Positions 7,356 through 15,030 of a DNA stretch of 64,000 bases are shown piece by piece (position 1 is the stretch's first letter; every line of letters starts with the position of its first letter). The notes below the pieces were generated by a model. The model had not been told where the DNA came from. It did not search any database and was given only the letters and a program-made list of their open reading frames with translations. This DNA is from Fen-549 sp050011315 (lineage in GTDB: Bacteria > Actinomycetota > Thermoleophilia > Gaiellales > Gaiellaceae). The position numbers and the translations under genes were made by a program. The DNA lies in the NCBI GenBank assembly GCA_050011315.1, contig JBEKJI010000002.1, forward strand, positions 145,508 through 209,507. Direction: 5' to 3'.

Positions 7356-8819
7356 GTGAGTCGCCTCTACGACCGGATCGTGCAACAGGGGTGCGCGCCG
7401 CTAACCGCACGAGAGATACTCGAATGGACTCCGGGCGTCGTCGAGGAAATGGGCGACGCAACACGGGCTCAGCTTCGCGAGTCCCTCGGGCGTGAGCCGT
7501 CGATTGCCGAGGTTGCAGGAAACCTTCGTGGGTACCTCGCCCAGAGGGGCAGGCGTCCGAGCGATGCCACCCTGTCTCAAGTGGAGTTCGACCGCGCGGT
7601 TGTCGTCTCGGCGGAAGACACGGCCGACTACTGGCATCGGCTACCGAGCGGGACGAACATGCTGGACATTGTCTCGTGTCTCACGCCGTCGTTCGATCGT
7701 CTCTTCGTCGAGTTCCAGCACCGTCCTAACAAGCTCGGGCTCGACTCGTGGGGCGTTCTCTTCGTCGCGAATTCGCGTGAGGACGGTTGGGACGTGGAAG
7801 CACAACTGATCGGCGAGAGGCGGAAGGGCCACCCCGTCGGTCCGCTCGTTTGCTGGATGATGGCGCTCGACAGTCAGGGACTGCTTCCGCCGGGAGACGA
7901 CGAGGGGTACGGGTCGCTACTCACATTCCCGCTAGCCATACCGGGTGTTCCCGAGTCCGTCGCCTACGAGTGGACAAACAGCCTTGCCGAGTTCCTTTGC
8001 CCTGCCGCATTCGCGATTTCGCTGTTGCATTGCCGGAACGTCTCGCTACGAACGGTCGACCCGCCAGAGAAGCTGTCTCGGAAGGCTGAAAGGCAGCACG
8101 GGCGTCCGCTGGTGAGTTATCACGTTCTCGACATCGAACCGATGCGCCGCGTTCTCGACTCCGATGGCGAGGCGCAGACGAAGGGACTCCGCCACGCCCT
8201 ACACATCTGCCGGGGTCACTTCAAAACCTTCACCGAGGACGCTCCACTGTTCGGTCGGCATGTAGGCACTTACTGGTGGCCCGCCTATGTCCGTGGCAGC
8301 GCGGAGGTGGGCACGGTCGAGAAGGACTACCGCGTTCGCCTGGACAGCGGCGAGTTCGGGCAGGCGTACACGGAAGCCGACGAGAACGTGACGGTTGCCC
8401 CAGCCGAGGAGAAGCCAGACGACCCCGACACCTCGCAGCGTGGCCTTCGGGCACACAATCGGACGCAGAACCTTCTCGCCGCCGCAGTCGAAGCGGCGGG
8501 GTTCGCTCCGCGCAGGAAGGGACGCAGCGAGCCGAACTTCGACCTTGCCTGGAAGGAGGGCGAGACAGTCTGGGTGGCCGAGGTGAAGAGCACGACGGAG
8601 AAGAACGAGGAGCAGCAGATGCGCCTCGCGATCGGGCAGGTAATCCGCTACCGCCAGCTCCTATCCGAGGAGGGCCACGAAGCCCGAGCGCTGATCGCGA
8701 TCGAGAATGCCCCGTTCGACGAGTCCTGGATTGACCTCTGCGGGCACGAGGGTATCGCGCTCGTTTGGCCCGAAGTGATGGCGCACGCACTTGGCGGACA
8801 GCCTCAGACTGCTGAGTAG
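7356..8819 (+). CDS. AcrVA2-like RGH-motif protein with C-terminal PD-(D/E)XK nuclease domain
   Basis: A 487-residue soluble protein. Residues 100-330 resemble phage and island proteins carrying a HIxRGHF motif (HICRGHF, 283-289) followed by PLFG and GTYWWPAYVRG; the end of the anti-CRISPR AcrVA2 shows a similar HIxRGHW and WxPAxxV pattern. After an acidic linker (345-360) comes a nuclease-like domain: D396 (PNFDLAW), E409-x-K411 (WVAEVKS) and Q428xxxY432 (GQVIRYR), the catalytic arrangement of PD-(D/E)XK enzymes of the RecB/Cas4 kind. I infer a nucleic-acid-targeting role in defence or counter-defence. Start is GTG with no clear ribosome-binding site. The AcrVA2 link rests on the motif alone; the nuclease link is stronger. 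Confidence 0.65.
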   Translation: MSRLYDRIVQQGCAPLTAREILEWTPGVVEEMGDATRAQLRESLGREPSIAEVAGNLRGYLAQRGRRPSDATLSQVEFDRAVVVSAEDTADYWHRLPSGTNMLDIVSCLTPSFDRLFVEFQHRPNKLGLDSWGVLFVANSREDGWDVEAQLIGERRKGHPVGPLVCWMMALDSQGLLPPGDDEGYGSLLTFPLAIPGVPESVAYEWTNSLAEFLCPAAFAISLLHCRNVSLRTVDPPEKLSRKAERQHGRPLVSYHVLDIEPMRRVLDSDGEAQTKGLRHALHICRGHFKTFTEDAPLFGRHVGTYWWPAYVRGSAEVGTVEKDYRVRLDSGEFGQAYTEADENVTVAPAEEKPDDPDTSQRGLRAHNRTQNLLAAAVEAAGFAPRRKGRSEPNFDLAWKEGETVWVAEVKSTTEKNEEQQMRLAIGQVIRYRQLLSEEGHEARALIAIENAPFDESWIDLCGHEGIALVWPEVMAHALGGQPQTAE

Positions 8820-8840
8820 ATCGGGAGCGCCGCTTGGCGT

Positions 8841-8856
8841 GCGCAACTGGCGCGCA
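8841..8856. repeat. 16-bp direct repeat, second copy
   Basis: GCGCAACTGGCGCGCA is identical to 7193-7208. It lies 22 bases after the nuclease-fusion gene, so the gene and its upstream region are enclosed by the repeats. Confidence 0.55.
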
Positions 8857-8887
8857 GCGGGGACCACCCTACTACTGTGCATGCGGT

Positions 8888-9259
8888 ATGAGCGGCCTCG
8901 AGAAGGTGGGGAGTATCGCAGCCGTTGTGGCAGCTGTTGCGGCCGTGCTTTCGTTCGCGATCGCGTGGCATTTCGGGCGGCGTGCCAAGAACGCCGTCAA
9001 GTACGAGCGCCTGCGCGAAGCTCGGGATCTCGTCGAAACGATCTTTCATACCGGCAACAACACAAGATGGCCGGACTGCAACGAGGCGGCTTCACGGCTG
9101 CGGGCACTAGTAGCCGTGGCGGGACTCACTCTCCCGCACACGCGAAGACTCTCAGAGACCAAGTGGGATATGGACTCGTACCGCAGCGAGGACGGTCTAC
9201 AGGTGCAAGTCGGGAAAGCGCGAGACGAGTTGGAGAGAGCAGCCCGGTCGCTCTCGTAG
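8888..9259 (+). CDS. Hypothetical single-pass membrane protein
   Basis: A 123-residue protein. The ATG at 8888 is preferred over an upstream start because it begins a typical N-terminus with a membrane helix (VGSIAAVVAAVAAVLSFAIAWHF, residues 6-28) followed by a basic stop-transfer FGRRAK. The rest is a soluble, charged, mostly helical domain. Similar short 'one helix plus helical domain' proteins are frequent in phage and island DNA. It lies 68 bases after the nuclease-fusion gene in the same direction and could be its partner. A terminator follows at 9352. Confidence 0.55.
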   Translation: MSGLEKVGSIAAVVAAVAAVLSFAIAWHFGRRAKNAVKYERLREARDLVETIFHTGNNTRWPDCNEAASRLRALVAVAGLTLPHTRRLSETKWDMDSYRSEDGLQVQVGKARDELERAARSLS

Positions 9260-9351
9260 TAGTAGAACCGTGCTCCCTCTGGTCTGTTTGTGCATGCCGG
9301 GCGCGCAGGCGAGACAGAGGGGGAGCGCCGCCGCCTAGAACGACGCCCCTC

Positions 9352-9380
9352 GGCTCGCCGACGGCTAGGGCCGGTTTTTT
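9352..9380 (+). terminator. Intrinsic terminator
   Basis: Stem GGCTC/GGGCC with an inner GCC/GGC hairpin, followed by a TTTTTT run. It ends the plus-strand transcript of the preceding island genes. Confidence 0.7.
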
Positions 9381-9433
9381 AGCGGACGAGTCCTAGGAAC
9401 CGGTTGACGTGAGCCTTGAGGGGCCTATAGCGC

Positions 9434-9457
9434 GGGAGGCCCCGCGCGGGGCCTCCC
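9434..9457 (-). terminator. Strong palindromic hairpin after the collagen-like gene
   Basis: GGGAGGCCCC (9434-9443) pairs perfectly with GGGGCCTCCC (9448-9457) around a GCGC loop, 26 bases after the stop of the minus-strand collagen-like gene. There is no T-run, so termination or 3'-end protection is inferred. Confidence 0.55.
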
Positions 9458-9483
9458 GATAAACTCGACTAACCGCCTCGTTA

Positions 9484-10290
9484 CTAGGGCAAGGGGATTA
9501 CGATGATCTCTCGGTCCCAGAAATACGCCGTTCCGCTATAGGCTCCGTACTTCGCTGCGAACACATGGCTTCCCGAGGTCGTTGTTGCGACGGTCGTCCA
9601 GCTGTACTCATTTGGCCCCCCGCTACCACCGGTGGCCGTAAGCGCCCCGTTCGTAAGCGGGTTTTCCGTGCCGTCAATGCTGAAGCCCATGTAGGCGTAT
9701 GTGGTTTGGGTGGAACTTAAGGTCCCGGCCGACAGCGTGAGTAACACCTTCCCGGACGCGGGGACGGTGACTGTTACCGAAGGACCGGGTGTAGCCAGAT
9801 CGACCGGATATGTCGAGGTCGTGGTTTGGTTAGTACCTATACCACCCATAATCCCAGCGCTCGCCCATCCCTCGGCGTAGGGGGAGCCGGTGTCGCCGGT
9901 GTCGCCCTTGTCACCGGTGTCACCCTTGAGGCCTTGCGGGCCGGTGTCGCCAGTTGCCCCAGTGTCGCCCTTGGCACCTGTATTACCCTGCGGGCCGACG
10001 GCACCTGTGTCGCCCTTCGTCCCCGTATCTCCCTTGGACCCGGTGTCGCCCCTGTCGCCCTTCGTCCCGGTGTCCCCCTTTGTCCCGGTGTCACCCTTCG
10101 TCCCGGTGTCGCCCTGAGCCCCACGTGGCCCCTTGGCGCCCTTGAGCTGCGCGAGTACGCTCGGCTTGATCTGCTTGGTCGAGGTGATCAGATAGTGGCT
10201 CGCCGCAATGCTCGTTCCCGTCGACGCCACGAGCAGCGCCAGGCAAGCGATGATCATCGTCGGCGAGGGCTTCCTGAGCAGTTTGCCCAT
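9484..10290 (-). CDS. Secreted collagen-like triple-helix repeat protein
   Basis: A 268-residue protein. An N-terminal signal or anchor (MIIACLALLVASTGTSIAA, residues 12-30) is followed by about 28 Gly-X-Y triplets (residues 50-135) of the GDTGTKGDTG kind. A C-terminal domain of about 130 beta-rich residues (VTVTVPASGKVLLTLSAG, YAYMGFSIDG) then follows and probably trimerises the helix, as in bacterial collagen-like surface proteins. The start ATG has GGAGGGTG five bases upstream. It is the last gene before the element-E/tRNA-Gly edge. Such proteins are common in Thermoleophilia-type genomes, so it may be island cargo or host DNA. Confidence 0.85.
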   Translation of the reverse strand: MGKLLRKPSPTMIIACLALLVASTGTSIAASHYLITSTKQIKPSVLAQLKGAKGPRGAQGDTGTKGDTGTKGDTGTKGDRGDTGSKGDTGTKGDTGAVGPQGNTGAKGDTGATGDTGPQGLKGDTGDKGDTGDTGSPYAEGWASAGIMGGIGTNQTTTSTYPVDLATPGPSVTVTVPASGKVLLTLSAGTLSSTQTTYAYMGFSIDGTENPLTNGALTATGGSGGPNEYSWTTVATTTSGSHVFAAKYGAYSGTAYFWDREIIVIPLP

Positions 10291-10345
10291 GTTTCACCCT
10301 CCCTCGGTTGATTGCGTGTCGCACACTGGCTAGTGAAACCGCCTA

Positions 10346-10351
10346 TGTCAA
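10346..10351 (-). promoter_or_regulatory. Possible -35 box (TTGACA) for the collagen-like gene
   Basis: A perfect TTGACA on the minus strand, 56 bases upstream of the start codon. The sequence 17 bases downstream (CAGTGT) is a poor -10 box, so the promoter call is weak. Confidence 0.3.
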
Positions 10352-10468
10352 GACGTTGCAGACGTTGCTTGCGAAAAGGTGCGGCGCTCAAGCCGATCAC
10401 GATCAACAAAAGCCGGCCGCGACGCCGGAACCTGACTAGACCTTCCCGCAAGACCGCTGAAACACCCT

Positions 10469-10692
10469 CGCCGGTGATCACTCCCGAAGGGAGTAGATAC
10501 CCGGCGAAGCCGCCGCAGCCGACATGTGCGGCTGCGGCTCACCCAACGCCGTCCCCAACTCGCTACGGACCCCGCAAAGCACCAGCGGCAGCCCGCCCCG
10601 CTACTAGGACGCCGCGTTGAGCAAGCGCCGCAGGCGCGGCTCATCGCCCACTTACGCCTCGGCCGGAAATCGAAGATTTCCGGCCGTTGATA
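10469..10692 (-). repeat. Element E, copy E1 (structured 224-bp repeat directly after tRNA-Gly)
   Basis: In minus-strand order: hairpin I at 10661-10685 (11-bp stem GGCCGGAAATC, loop TTC); hairpin II at 10618-10643 (TGAGC and GCGCC stems); a conserved GTCCTAG and GCGGGG stretch; a 10-bp hairpin at 10512-10538 (GCCGCAGCCG); and a terminal hairpin at 10469-10506 with the AUC-(bulged U)-stem-GAU pattern. It starts one base after the tRNA-Gly discriminator. The same order, length and pairing recur in E2, E3 and E4. Confidence 0.8.
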
Positions 10693-10766
10693 AGCGGATG
10701 AAGGGATTCGAACCCTCGACCTTCTGCATGGCAAGCAGACGCTCTAGCCAACTGAGCTACATCCGC
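10693..10766 (-). tRNA. tRNA-Gly (GCC)
   Basis: Acceptor GCGGATG pairs with CATCCGC, the anticodon loop is TTGCCAT (GCC), the T-loop is TTCGAAT, and the discriminator base is U, as expected for glycine. CCA is not encoded. Its anticodon-to-T-arm part is repeated at 5014-5048, and element E1 follows directly. Confidence 0.95.
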
Positions 10767-10800
10767 ATCGGCGCCAAGTATAGCCCCGCCCAGTGAGTTG

Positions 10801-11208
10801 CTAACCGCCTATTACCGCGTCGAGCGCCTCGTTCACCAGCCGGTCGGCGAGCTCGTTGTGCTCGCGCCGCACCGCCCGGTACGTGACCCTGCGGATCTTT
10901 CGCGCGAGGGTGGCCGCTTCGTGGTTCAGCTGCCTCAGGCCTTCGTTCTTGACCCGGTAGTCGCCCGTCATCTGACGCACCACCAGCTCCGAGTCGGAGA
11001 CGACCTCGAGCTCGTCCACACCGAGCTCCACCGCCCTGGCCAGCCCGGCGACGAGTCCGCTGTACTCGGCCACGTTGTTGGTCGCCGTCCCGATCGTTTG
11101 GCCGCGCGTATCCAGCACCGTCCCGTCCTCGGCTTCGAGCACGTAGCCGTAGGCCGCGGGGCCGGGGTTTCCGCGCGCGCCTCCGTCGGTGAAGAGACGA
11201 GCCTTCAT
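10801..11208 (-). CDS. rnhA: Ribonuclease HI-like protein
   Basis: A 135-residue RNase H fold protein. The catalytic carboxylates are present as D8 (TDGGARGNPG), E48 (NNVAEYSGL), D72 (VVSDSELVV) and D122 (HNELADRL). It cleaves the RNA strand of RNA-DNA hybrids. It lacks the basic handle helix of E. coli RNase HI and so matches the short handle-less type common in Actinomycetota. Its ATG overlaps the stop of the upstream gene by four bases, so the two are co-translated. Confidence 0.9.
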   Translation of the reverse strand: MKARLFTDGGARGNPGPAAYGYVLEAEDGTVLDTRGQTIGTATNNVAEYSGLVAGLARAVELGVDELEVVSDSELVVRQMTGDYRVKNEGLRQLNHEAATLARKIRRVTYRAVRREHNELADRLVNEALDAVIGG

Positions 11209-11534
11209 GCTTCCGGCTCGCGCAGCTCGTAGAGATCGAAGACGGGCTCCTCGTAGGGATGGGCTCCGCGGAGCGCTCGCACGACCTCGTTCTCCAGCTC
11301 GGCCGGATAGACGGTCTCGAGGCGAAACTCGGGGACGCGCTCCTCCTTTCCCGCCGCACCTATGCTCGGCTCTGATCCCTCAGCGCCGAAAAAGGTTCCA
11401 ACCCCGCCGCCGTACCAGGAGCAGCGCTCGTAGGCCCCGATCCGCCCGGCGCCGGCGGCGAAGAGTGCCTTGCGCACGTCTTCCAGCGCTTCGGCCGGGA
11501 CGAAGACGACCAGCTTGCGTTTCACGAGGCGCAC
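11205..11534 (-). CDS. NIF3/YqfO C-terminal-like (CutA-fold) protein
   Basis: A 109-residue protein of the short family related to the inserted domain of NIF3/YqfO proteins: KLVVFVPAEALEDVRKALFAAGAGRIGAYERCSW, a GVGTFFG loop, and the closing AHPYEEPVFDLYEL. Family members form trimers with a CutA-like ferredoxin fold; no reaction is established. It is translationally coupled to the RNase HI gene downstream. Confidence 0.8.
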   Translation of the reverse strand: MRLVKRKLVVFVPAEALEDVRKALFAAGAGRIGAYERCSWYGGGVGTFFGAEGSEPSIGAAGKEERVPEFRLETVYPAELENEVVRALRGAHPYEEPVFDLYELREPEA

Positions 11535-11582
11535 CTTACACGCGTCCCGCGACTGTCTACCGACCTACACGGCGCGGCCGGG

Positions 11583-11786
11583 CTAGTGGGCTTCGATCTC
11601 CGGGAAGGTGCCGGGGATGCGCGGCCGCCGCCGGTTGGCCGACTTGGGCGGTTCCGCGTTCTTTGAGGACTTCCGGCCCTCGCGGCGGTCGATGATGACT
11701 TTGACGTTCGGGTTGTCCTTGTAGTAGTCGACCAGTCTGTCGAAGAGATCGTCGACCAGCTCGGTTGGAACCACGCAGTAGATCAT
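11583..11786 (-). CDS. Conserved-style small protein, unknown function
   Basis: A 67-residue protein beginning MIYCVVPTELVDDLFDRLVDYY and continuing with a VKVIIDRREGR motif of the type seen in small actinobacterial proteins of unknown function. The C-terminal half is basic and proline-rich, probably disordered. It is followed 48 bases later by the NIF3-like gene. No function can be assigned. Confidence 0.55.
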   Translation of the reverse strand: MIYCVVPTELVDDLFDRLVDYYKDNPNVKVIIDRREGRKSSKNAEPPKSANRRRPRIPGTFPEIEAH

Positions 11787-11896
11787 CGTCGCTTCGCATT
11801 CTAGGGAGAGATCGCGAGAGCGCCAGAGGCACCTCGGCCGGTTAGAGCCTTTTCCGGTAGGAATGTGCGTTCGAGGGGGTCAAGCCGTGGATGCCA

Positions 11897-12064
11897 GGAA
11901 CTTGTCTCGGAATGAAGACCCGTCGACTGGGTGCGATCGGTGAGTGCGAGGCTAGGACGCAGTGTCGCGTTCGTAGCCGGAAGCTACGGGCGAGGCCGAG
12001 GACAACGCATCGTGCTTGCCGAGCGCGGCCAGGCGATGGAGTGCTTCGTTTTGAGGCGAGTTCC
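11897..12064. repeat. Repeat A, stand-alone copy (168 bp, structured)
   Basis: The ends form a 12- to 13-bp stem (11897-11909 with 12052-12064) containing two internal U-G pairs. The interior has a CGTAGC/GCTACG hairpin with loop CGGAA inside a GCGTT/AACGC stem. Over 85% of positions match the copy at 15167-15333. The terminal stem differs between copies but keeps its pairing. The region 11787-12172 holds no convincing gene besides this. Confidence 0.7.
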
Positions 12065-12068
12065 AGAG

Positions 12069-12118
12069 CCCGAAGGGTCGTGAAGGCGCACTGGTAGTGC
12101 GGTTAGCGGCCCTTCGGG
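12069..12118. repeat. Two-part hairpin beside repeat A
   Basis: CCCGAAGGG (12069-12077) pairs with CCCTTCGGG (12110-12118), with an inner GCACT/AGTGC hairpin at 12088-12100. It begins five bases after repeat A and may terminate the minus-strand gene that ends at 12173. Confidence 0.45.
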
Positions 12119-12172
12119 TGCTGGCGCCGCGGATCGGCCGCCTCGGGCGTGCAGGCCTGGCGGAATAGGCTC

Positions 12173-12796
12173 TCACCCGAGCGAGTCGATCCGGGCGATG
12201 TCCGGAATAACGCGCCCGCCCTCGTCGACCCGCGCGTTCCAGTTCGTGAATGGCTGCTTCAGCTCCTGAAGCTCGTGCCCGCGCTCGACCAGCCTGATCG
12301 GTTGCGTCGCCTCGAGCGAGATACGGTACTGGTACCAGGAGAGATCCCAGGCGACGGTCAGCACGAACTCCGCCTTCATGCCCGAGAGCGCCACGATGCT
12401 CGCGTGCGGCTCGCCCAGGCTGCGCGCGAGTCCGCCGATCGTGCGCCGGTAGGGGCTGGTGTTGAATACGTCCGCCGCCTCGACGACCACCAGATCGTCC
12501 TCCCCCAGTCTCTGCAAGATCGGGTCACTCAACACCGGCTCTTCGATCTCGTGCTGGGCGATACCGAAGAGCGACGCCATCAAGCCGCGCTTCCTGCGCA
12601 CCTCGGTGTGCGTCGGCGTCGTCGGAGCTCCCTCCTTCGACCAGCCGTGGTCGACCGCCTTCTCGTAGCAGAGCCGGCAAACCTCGACCAGCTCGGCGTC
12701 GCCGCCCGGTGAGAAGCGGCTGAACTGCTCGCCCATCAGCAGCCGCCGTCCGCAGATCGCGCAAGGCCTCGAGGATTCGTTACGCGTTATCCGCAT
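12173..12796 (-). CDS. Hypothetical protein with N-terminal zinc-finger motif
   Basis: A 207-residue protein. Residues 12-45 hold CAICG and CRLC pairs, a four-cysteine zinc knuckle around a GEQFSRFSPGG loop. A mixed domain follows with several WDLSWYQYR and EATQPIRLVERGHELQELKQPFTNWN segments. I recall no named domain, but the style suggests a protein conserved in this lineage. It follows the EF-G-like gene with a 14-base gap, so the two are probably co-transcribed and the protein may act with translation or GTPase function. Confidence 0.65.
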   Translation of the reverse strand: MRITRNESSRPCAICGRRLLMGEQFSRFSPGGDAELVEVCRLCYEKAVDHGWSKEGAPTTPTHTEVRRKRGLMASLFGIAQHEIEEPVLSDPILQRLGEDDLVVVEAADVFNTSPYRRTIGGLARSLGEPHASIVALSGMKAEFVLTVAWDLSWYQYRISLEATQPIRLVERGHELQELKQPFTNWNARVDEGGRVIPDIARIDSLG

Positions 12797-12810
12797 GGCG
12801 CCGGCCTCCC

Positions 12811-14865
12811 TCAGTGGCCCTGTTCCTCCTCACGTTCCTTCTTGGCCTGCTCGACGATCTTCTGAGCGATGTGGGCGGGAACCTCCTCGTAGCGAACGAA
12901 CTGCATGTGGTAGTCGCCGCGACCCCCGGTGAGCGAGGTCAGAGACTGCGAGTAGGTGAGGATCTCGGACATCGGTACTTCGGCCTTGATCGACGTCATT
13001 CCGCCTTGGGGCTCCATTCCCTGCAGACGCCCACGACGGGAGTTGAGATCGCCGTTGACAGCGCCCACGGCCTCGTCGGGCACCGTTACCTCGATCTCCA
13101 TGATCGGCTCGAGAACCACCGGGTCGGCCTGCTCGTAAGCCTGCTTCCAGGCCAGCGAGCCGGCAATCTTGAAGGCCATCTCCGAGGAGTCGACCGTGTG
13201 GTAGCTACCGTCCACGAGGCGCACGCGAACACCCTTCACCGGCGCCCCGGCCAGCTCGCCGCGCAACATCGCCTCCTGGATCCCCTTGTCCACCGCCGGG
13301 CGGAAGCTCTGCGGAATCACGCCTCCGACGATCTTGTCGAGGAACTCGTAGCCGGCGTCGGCGCCGATCGGCTCGATCTCGATGTGGCAGTCGCCGAACT
13401 GCCCGCGCCCGCCGGTCTGCTTCTTGTAGCGGCCGTGCCCGCGGGCCTCCCTGCGGATCGTCTCCAGATACGGGACGCGCGGCTGGCGGAGCTCGACCTC
13501 GACGCTGAAGCGGCGCTTGAGGCGCTCAACCGCGACCTCGACGTGCATCTGGCTCATGCCCGAGAGCAACTGCTCGCCCGTCTGCGGGTCGCGGCGCAGT
13601 AGTAGCGTCGGATCCTCTTCGGCCAGCCGGCGCAGCGCTGTTGCCATCTTCTCCTCGTCGCCCTTGGCCTTGGGAGCGATGGCGAAGCTCATTACCGGCT
13701 CCGGGAAGCCGATCGAGGGAAGCTCGACGTGGCGATCGGCGTCGAGCAACGCATCGCCGGTCATCGTTTCCTTGAGCTTGGCGATCGCGACGATGTCGCC
13801 CTCTCCGACCGCCTCGACGGGTGCGTGCTCCTTGCCCTGCATGAGCAGGATCTGACCGAGGCGCTCTTTGCCACGCGTGCGCGCGTTGGTGAGCGTCGAG
13901 TCGGACTTGACGGTGCCGCCGACAACGCGAAAGACATTTATACGACCGGCGAAGGGATCGGCGATCGTCTTGAAGACGAAGGCGCCTTTGCCCACCTCGG
14001 CAAGCCCGGCCGGAACGCCCTTCTCGGCCGGCGAGGGCATGCCCTCGACGAGCAGGTCGAGCAGCGCCGTCGAGCCCAGGTTCTTGGTAGCGACCGCGCA
14101 GGCGACCGGAAAGACCTCTCCGCGCAGCACAGCCTGCTCGAGCGCGCGCGTGAGTTCCTCGCCGCCGATCTCCTCACCCTCGAGGTAGCGCTCCATCAGC
14201 GCCTCGTCGGTCTCGGCGATGGCATCGAGCAGCTTCTCGCGGTGTTCGGCGACGGTGTCCGCGATCTCGGCCGGGATCTCGGCCGGCGCGCCTTCCTTGC
14301 CGCCCTCGGGACTCGTGTAGGCCTTCATCTGCAGCAGATCGACGACTCCCTTCAACTCGTGCTCGGCGCCGATCGGGATCTCGACGGCAACGCAGTGCGG
14401 AGAGAGTTGAGCCTCGAGTTGATAGAGAACGCGGAAAAAGTCGGCGCGCTCGCGATCGAGCATGTTGACGACGAGGCAGCGTGCCAGCCCGAGCTCGTCG
14501 GCGCGCTTCCAGATCCTTCCGGTCTGCACCTCGACGCCCATCACACCGCTGATGACGAGCACCACACCCTCGACGACCCGTAGCGTCGCCAGCAGGTCGC
14601 CCTGGAAACCCGCATCGCCGGGCGTGTCGATCAGATTGAGCTTGCTCCCGCGCCAGAGCACGTGGCAGATCGAGGCTTGCAGAGAGAGCTGGCGCTTGCG
14701 CTCTTCCTCGTCCCAATCCGAGACCGTCGTTCCGGCCTCGACGGTGCCGAGGCGGGTGGTGGCGCCGGACTGAAAGAGAAGCGCCTCGACGAGCGATGTC
14801 TTCCCCGTACCGCGGTGACCTGCGACAGCGAGGTTACGGATCTTTCCGGGTTCGACAGCGGGCAT
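12811..14865 (-). CDS. fusA2: Elongation factor G-like protein (EF-G2 type)
   Basis: A 684-residue translational GTPase with the five-domain EF-G layout. The P-loop is GHRGTGKTSL (16-25). Switch II reads DTPGDAGF (80-87), where EF-G has DTPGHVDF, so the catalytic histidine is replaced by D84. The NKxD motif is altered to NMLD. The tRNA-mimic half keeps GRYKKQTGGRGQFGD and GGVIPQSFRPAVDKG. These traits define the second EF-G paralogue of many bacteria, whose role in translocation or recycling is unsettled. AGGAGG lies eight bases before the ATG. Confidence 0.9.
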   Translation of the reverse strand: MPAVEPGKIRNLAVAGHRGTGKTSLVEALLFQSGATTRLGTVEAGTTVSDWDEEERKRQLSLQASICHVLWRGSKLNLIDTPGDAGFQGDLLATLRVVEGVVLVISGVMGVEVQTGRIWKRADELGLARCLVVNMLDRERADFFRVLYQLEAQLSPHCVAVEIPIGAEHELKGVVDLLQMKAYTSPEGGKEGAPAEIPAEIADTVAEHREKLLDAIAETDEALMERYLEGEEIGGEELTRALEQAVLRGEVFPVACAVATKNLGSTALLDLLVEGMPSPAEKGVPAGLAEVGKGAFVFKTIADPFAGRINVFRVVGGTVKSDSTLTNARTRGKERLGQILLMQGKEHAPVEAVGEGDIVAIAKLKETMTGDALLDADRHVELPSIGFPEPVMSFAIAPKAKGDEEKMATALRRLAEEDPTLLLRRDPQTGEQLLSGMSQMHVEVAVERLKRRFSVEVELRQPRVPYLETIRREARGHGRYKKQTGGRGQFGDCHIEIEPIGADAGYEFLDKIVGGVIPQSFRPAVDKGIQEAMLRGELAGAPVKGVRVRLVDGSYHTVDSSEMAFKIAGSLAWKQAYEQADPVVLEPIMEIEVTVPDEAVGAVNGDLNSRRGRLQGMEPQGGMTSIKAEVPMSEILTYSQSLTSLTGGRGDYHMQFVRYEEVPAHIAQKIVEQAKKEREEEQGH

Positions 14866-15030
14866 GCTCTCTTCCTCCTAGACCGGTTGCGTCTGCGATC
14901 TTAGACGCCACGGGCGCCTTCGGGTGCTCGGAGCGGAGGAGAAGCTGCGAGAGACCTCATTGACCTCGCCGTGGGCCCAGCTTTCTCGGCGACCACGCCT
15001 GCGAAGAAGGCAGATCCCGGCCAACCTTTC

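Larger units (their letters stand above)
5014..10736. mobile_element. Probable genomic island or its remnant, bounded by tRNA-Gly 35-bp repeats
   Basis: Direct 35-bp repeats of the tRNA-Gly 3' half lie at both ends, and the island is on the 3' side of the intact tRNA, the usual arrangement after integration at a tRNA gene. The contents are orphan genes, several with visibly lower GC than the core genes around them. No integrase, relaxase or phage structural gene is visible, so this may be a decayed or non-autonomous element. The acceptor stem is not part of the repeat, which is unusual and weakens the simple integration model. Confidence 0.5.
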
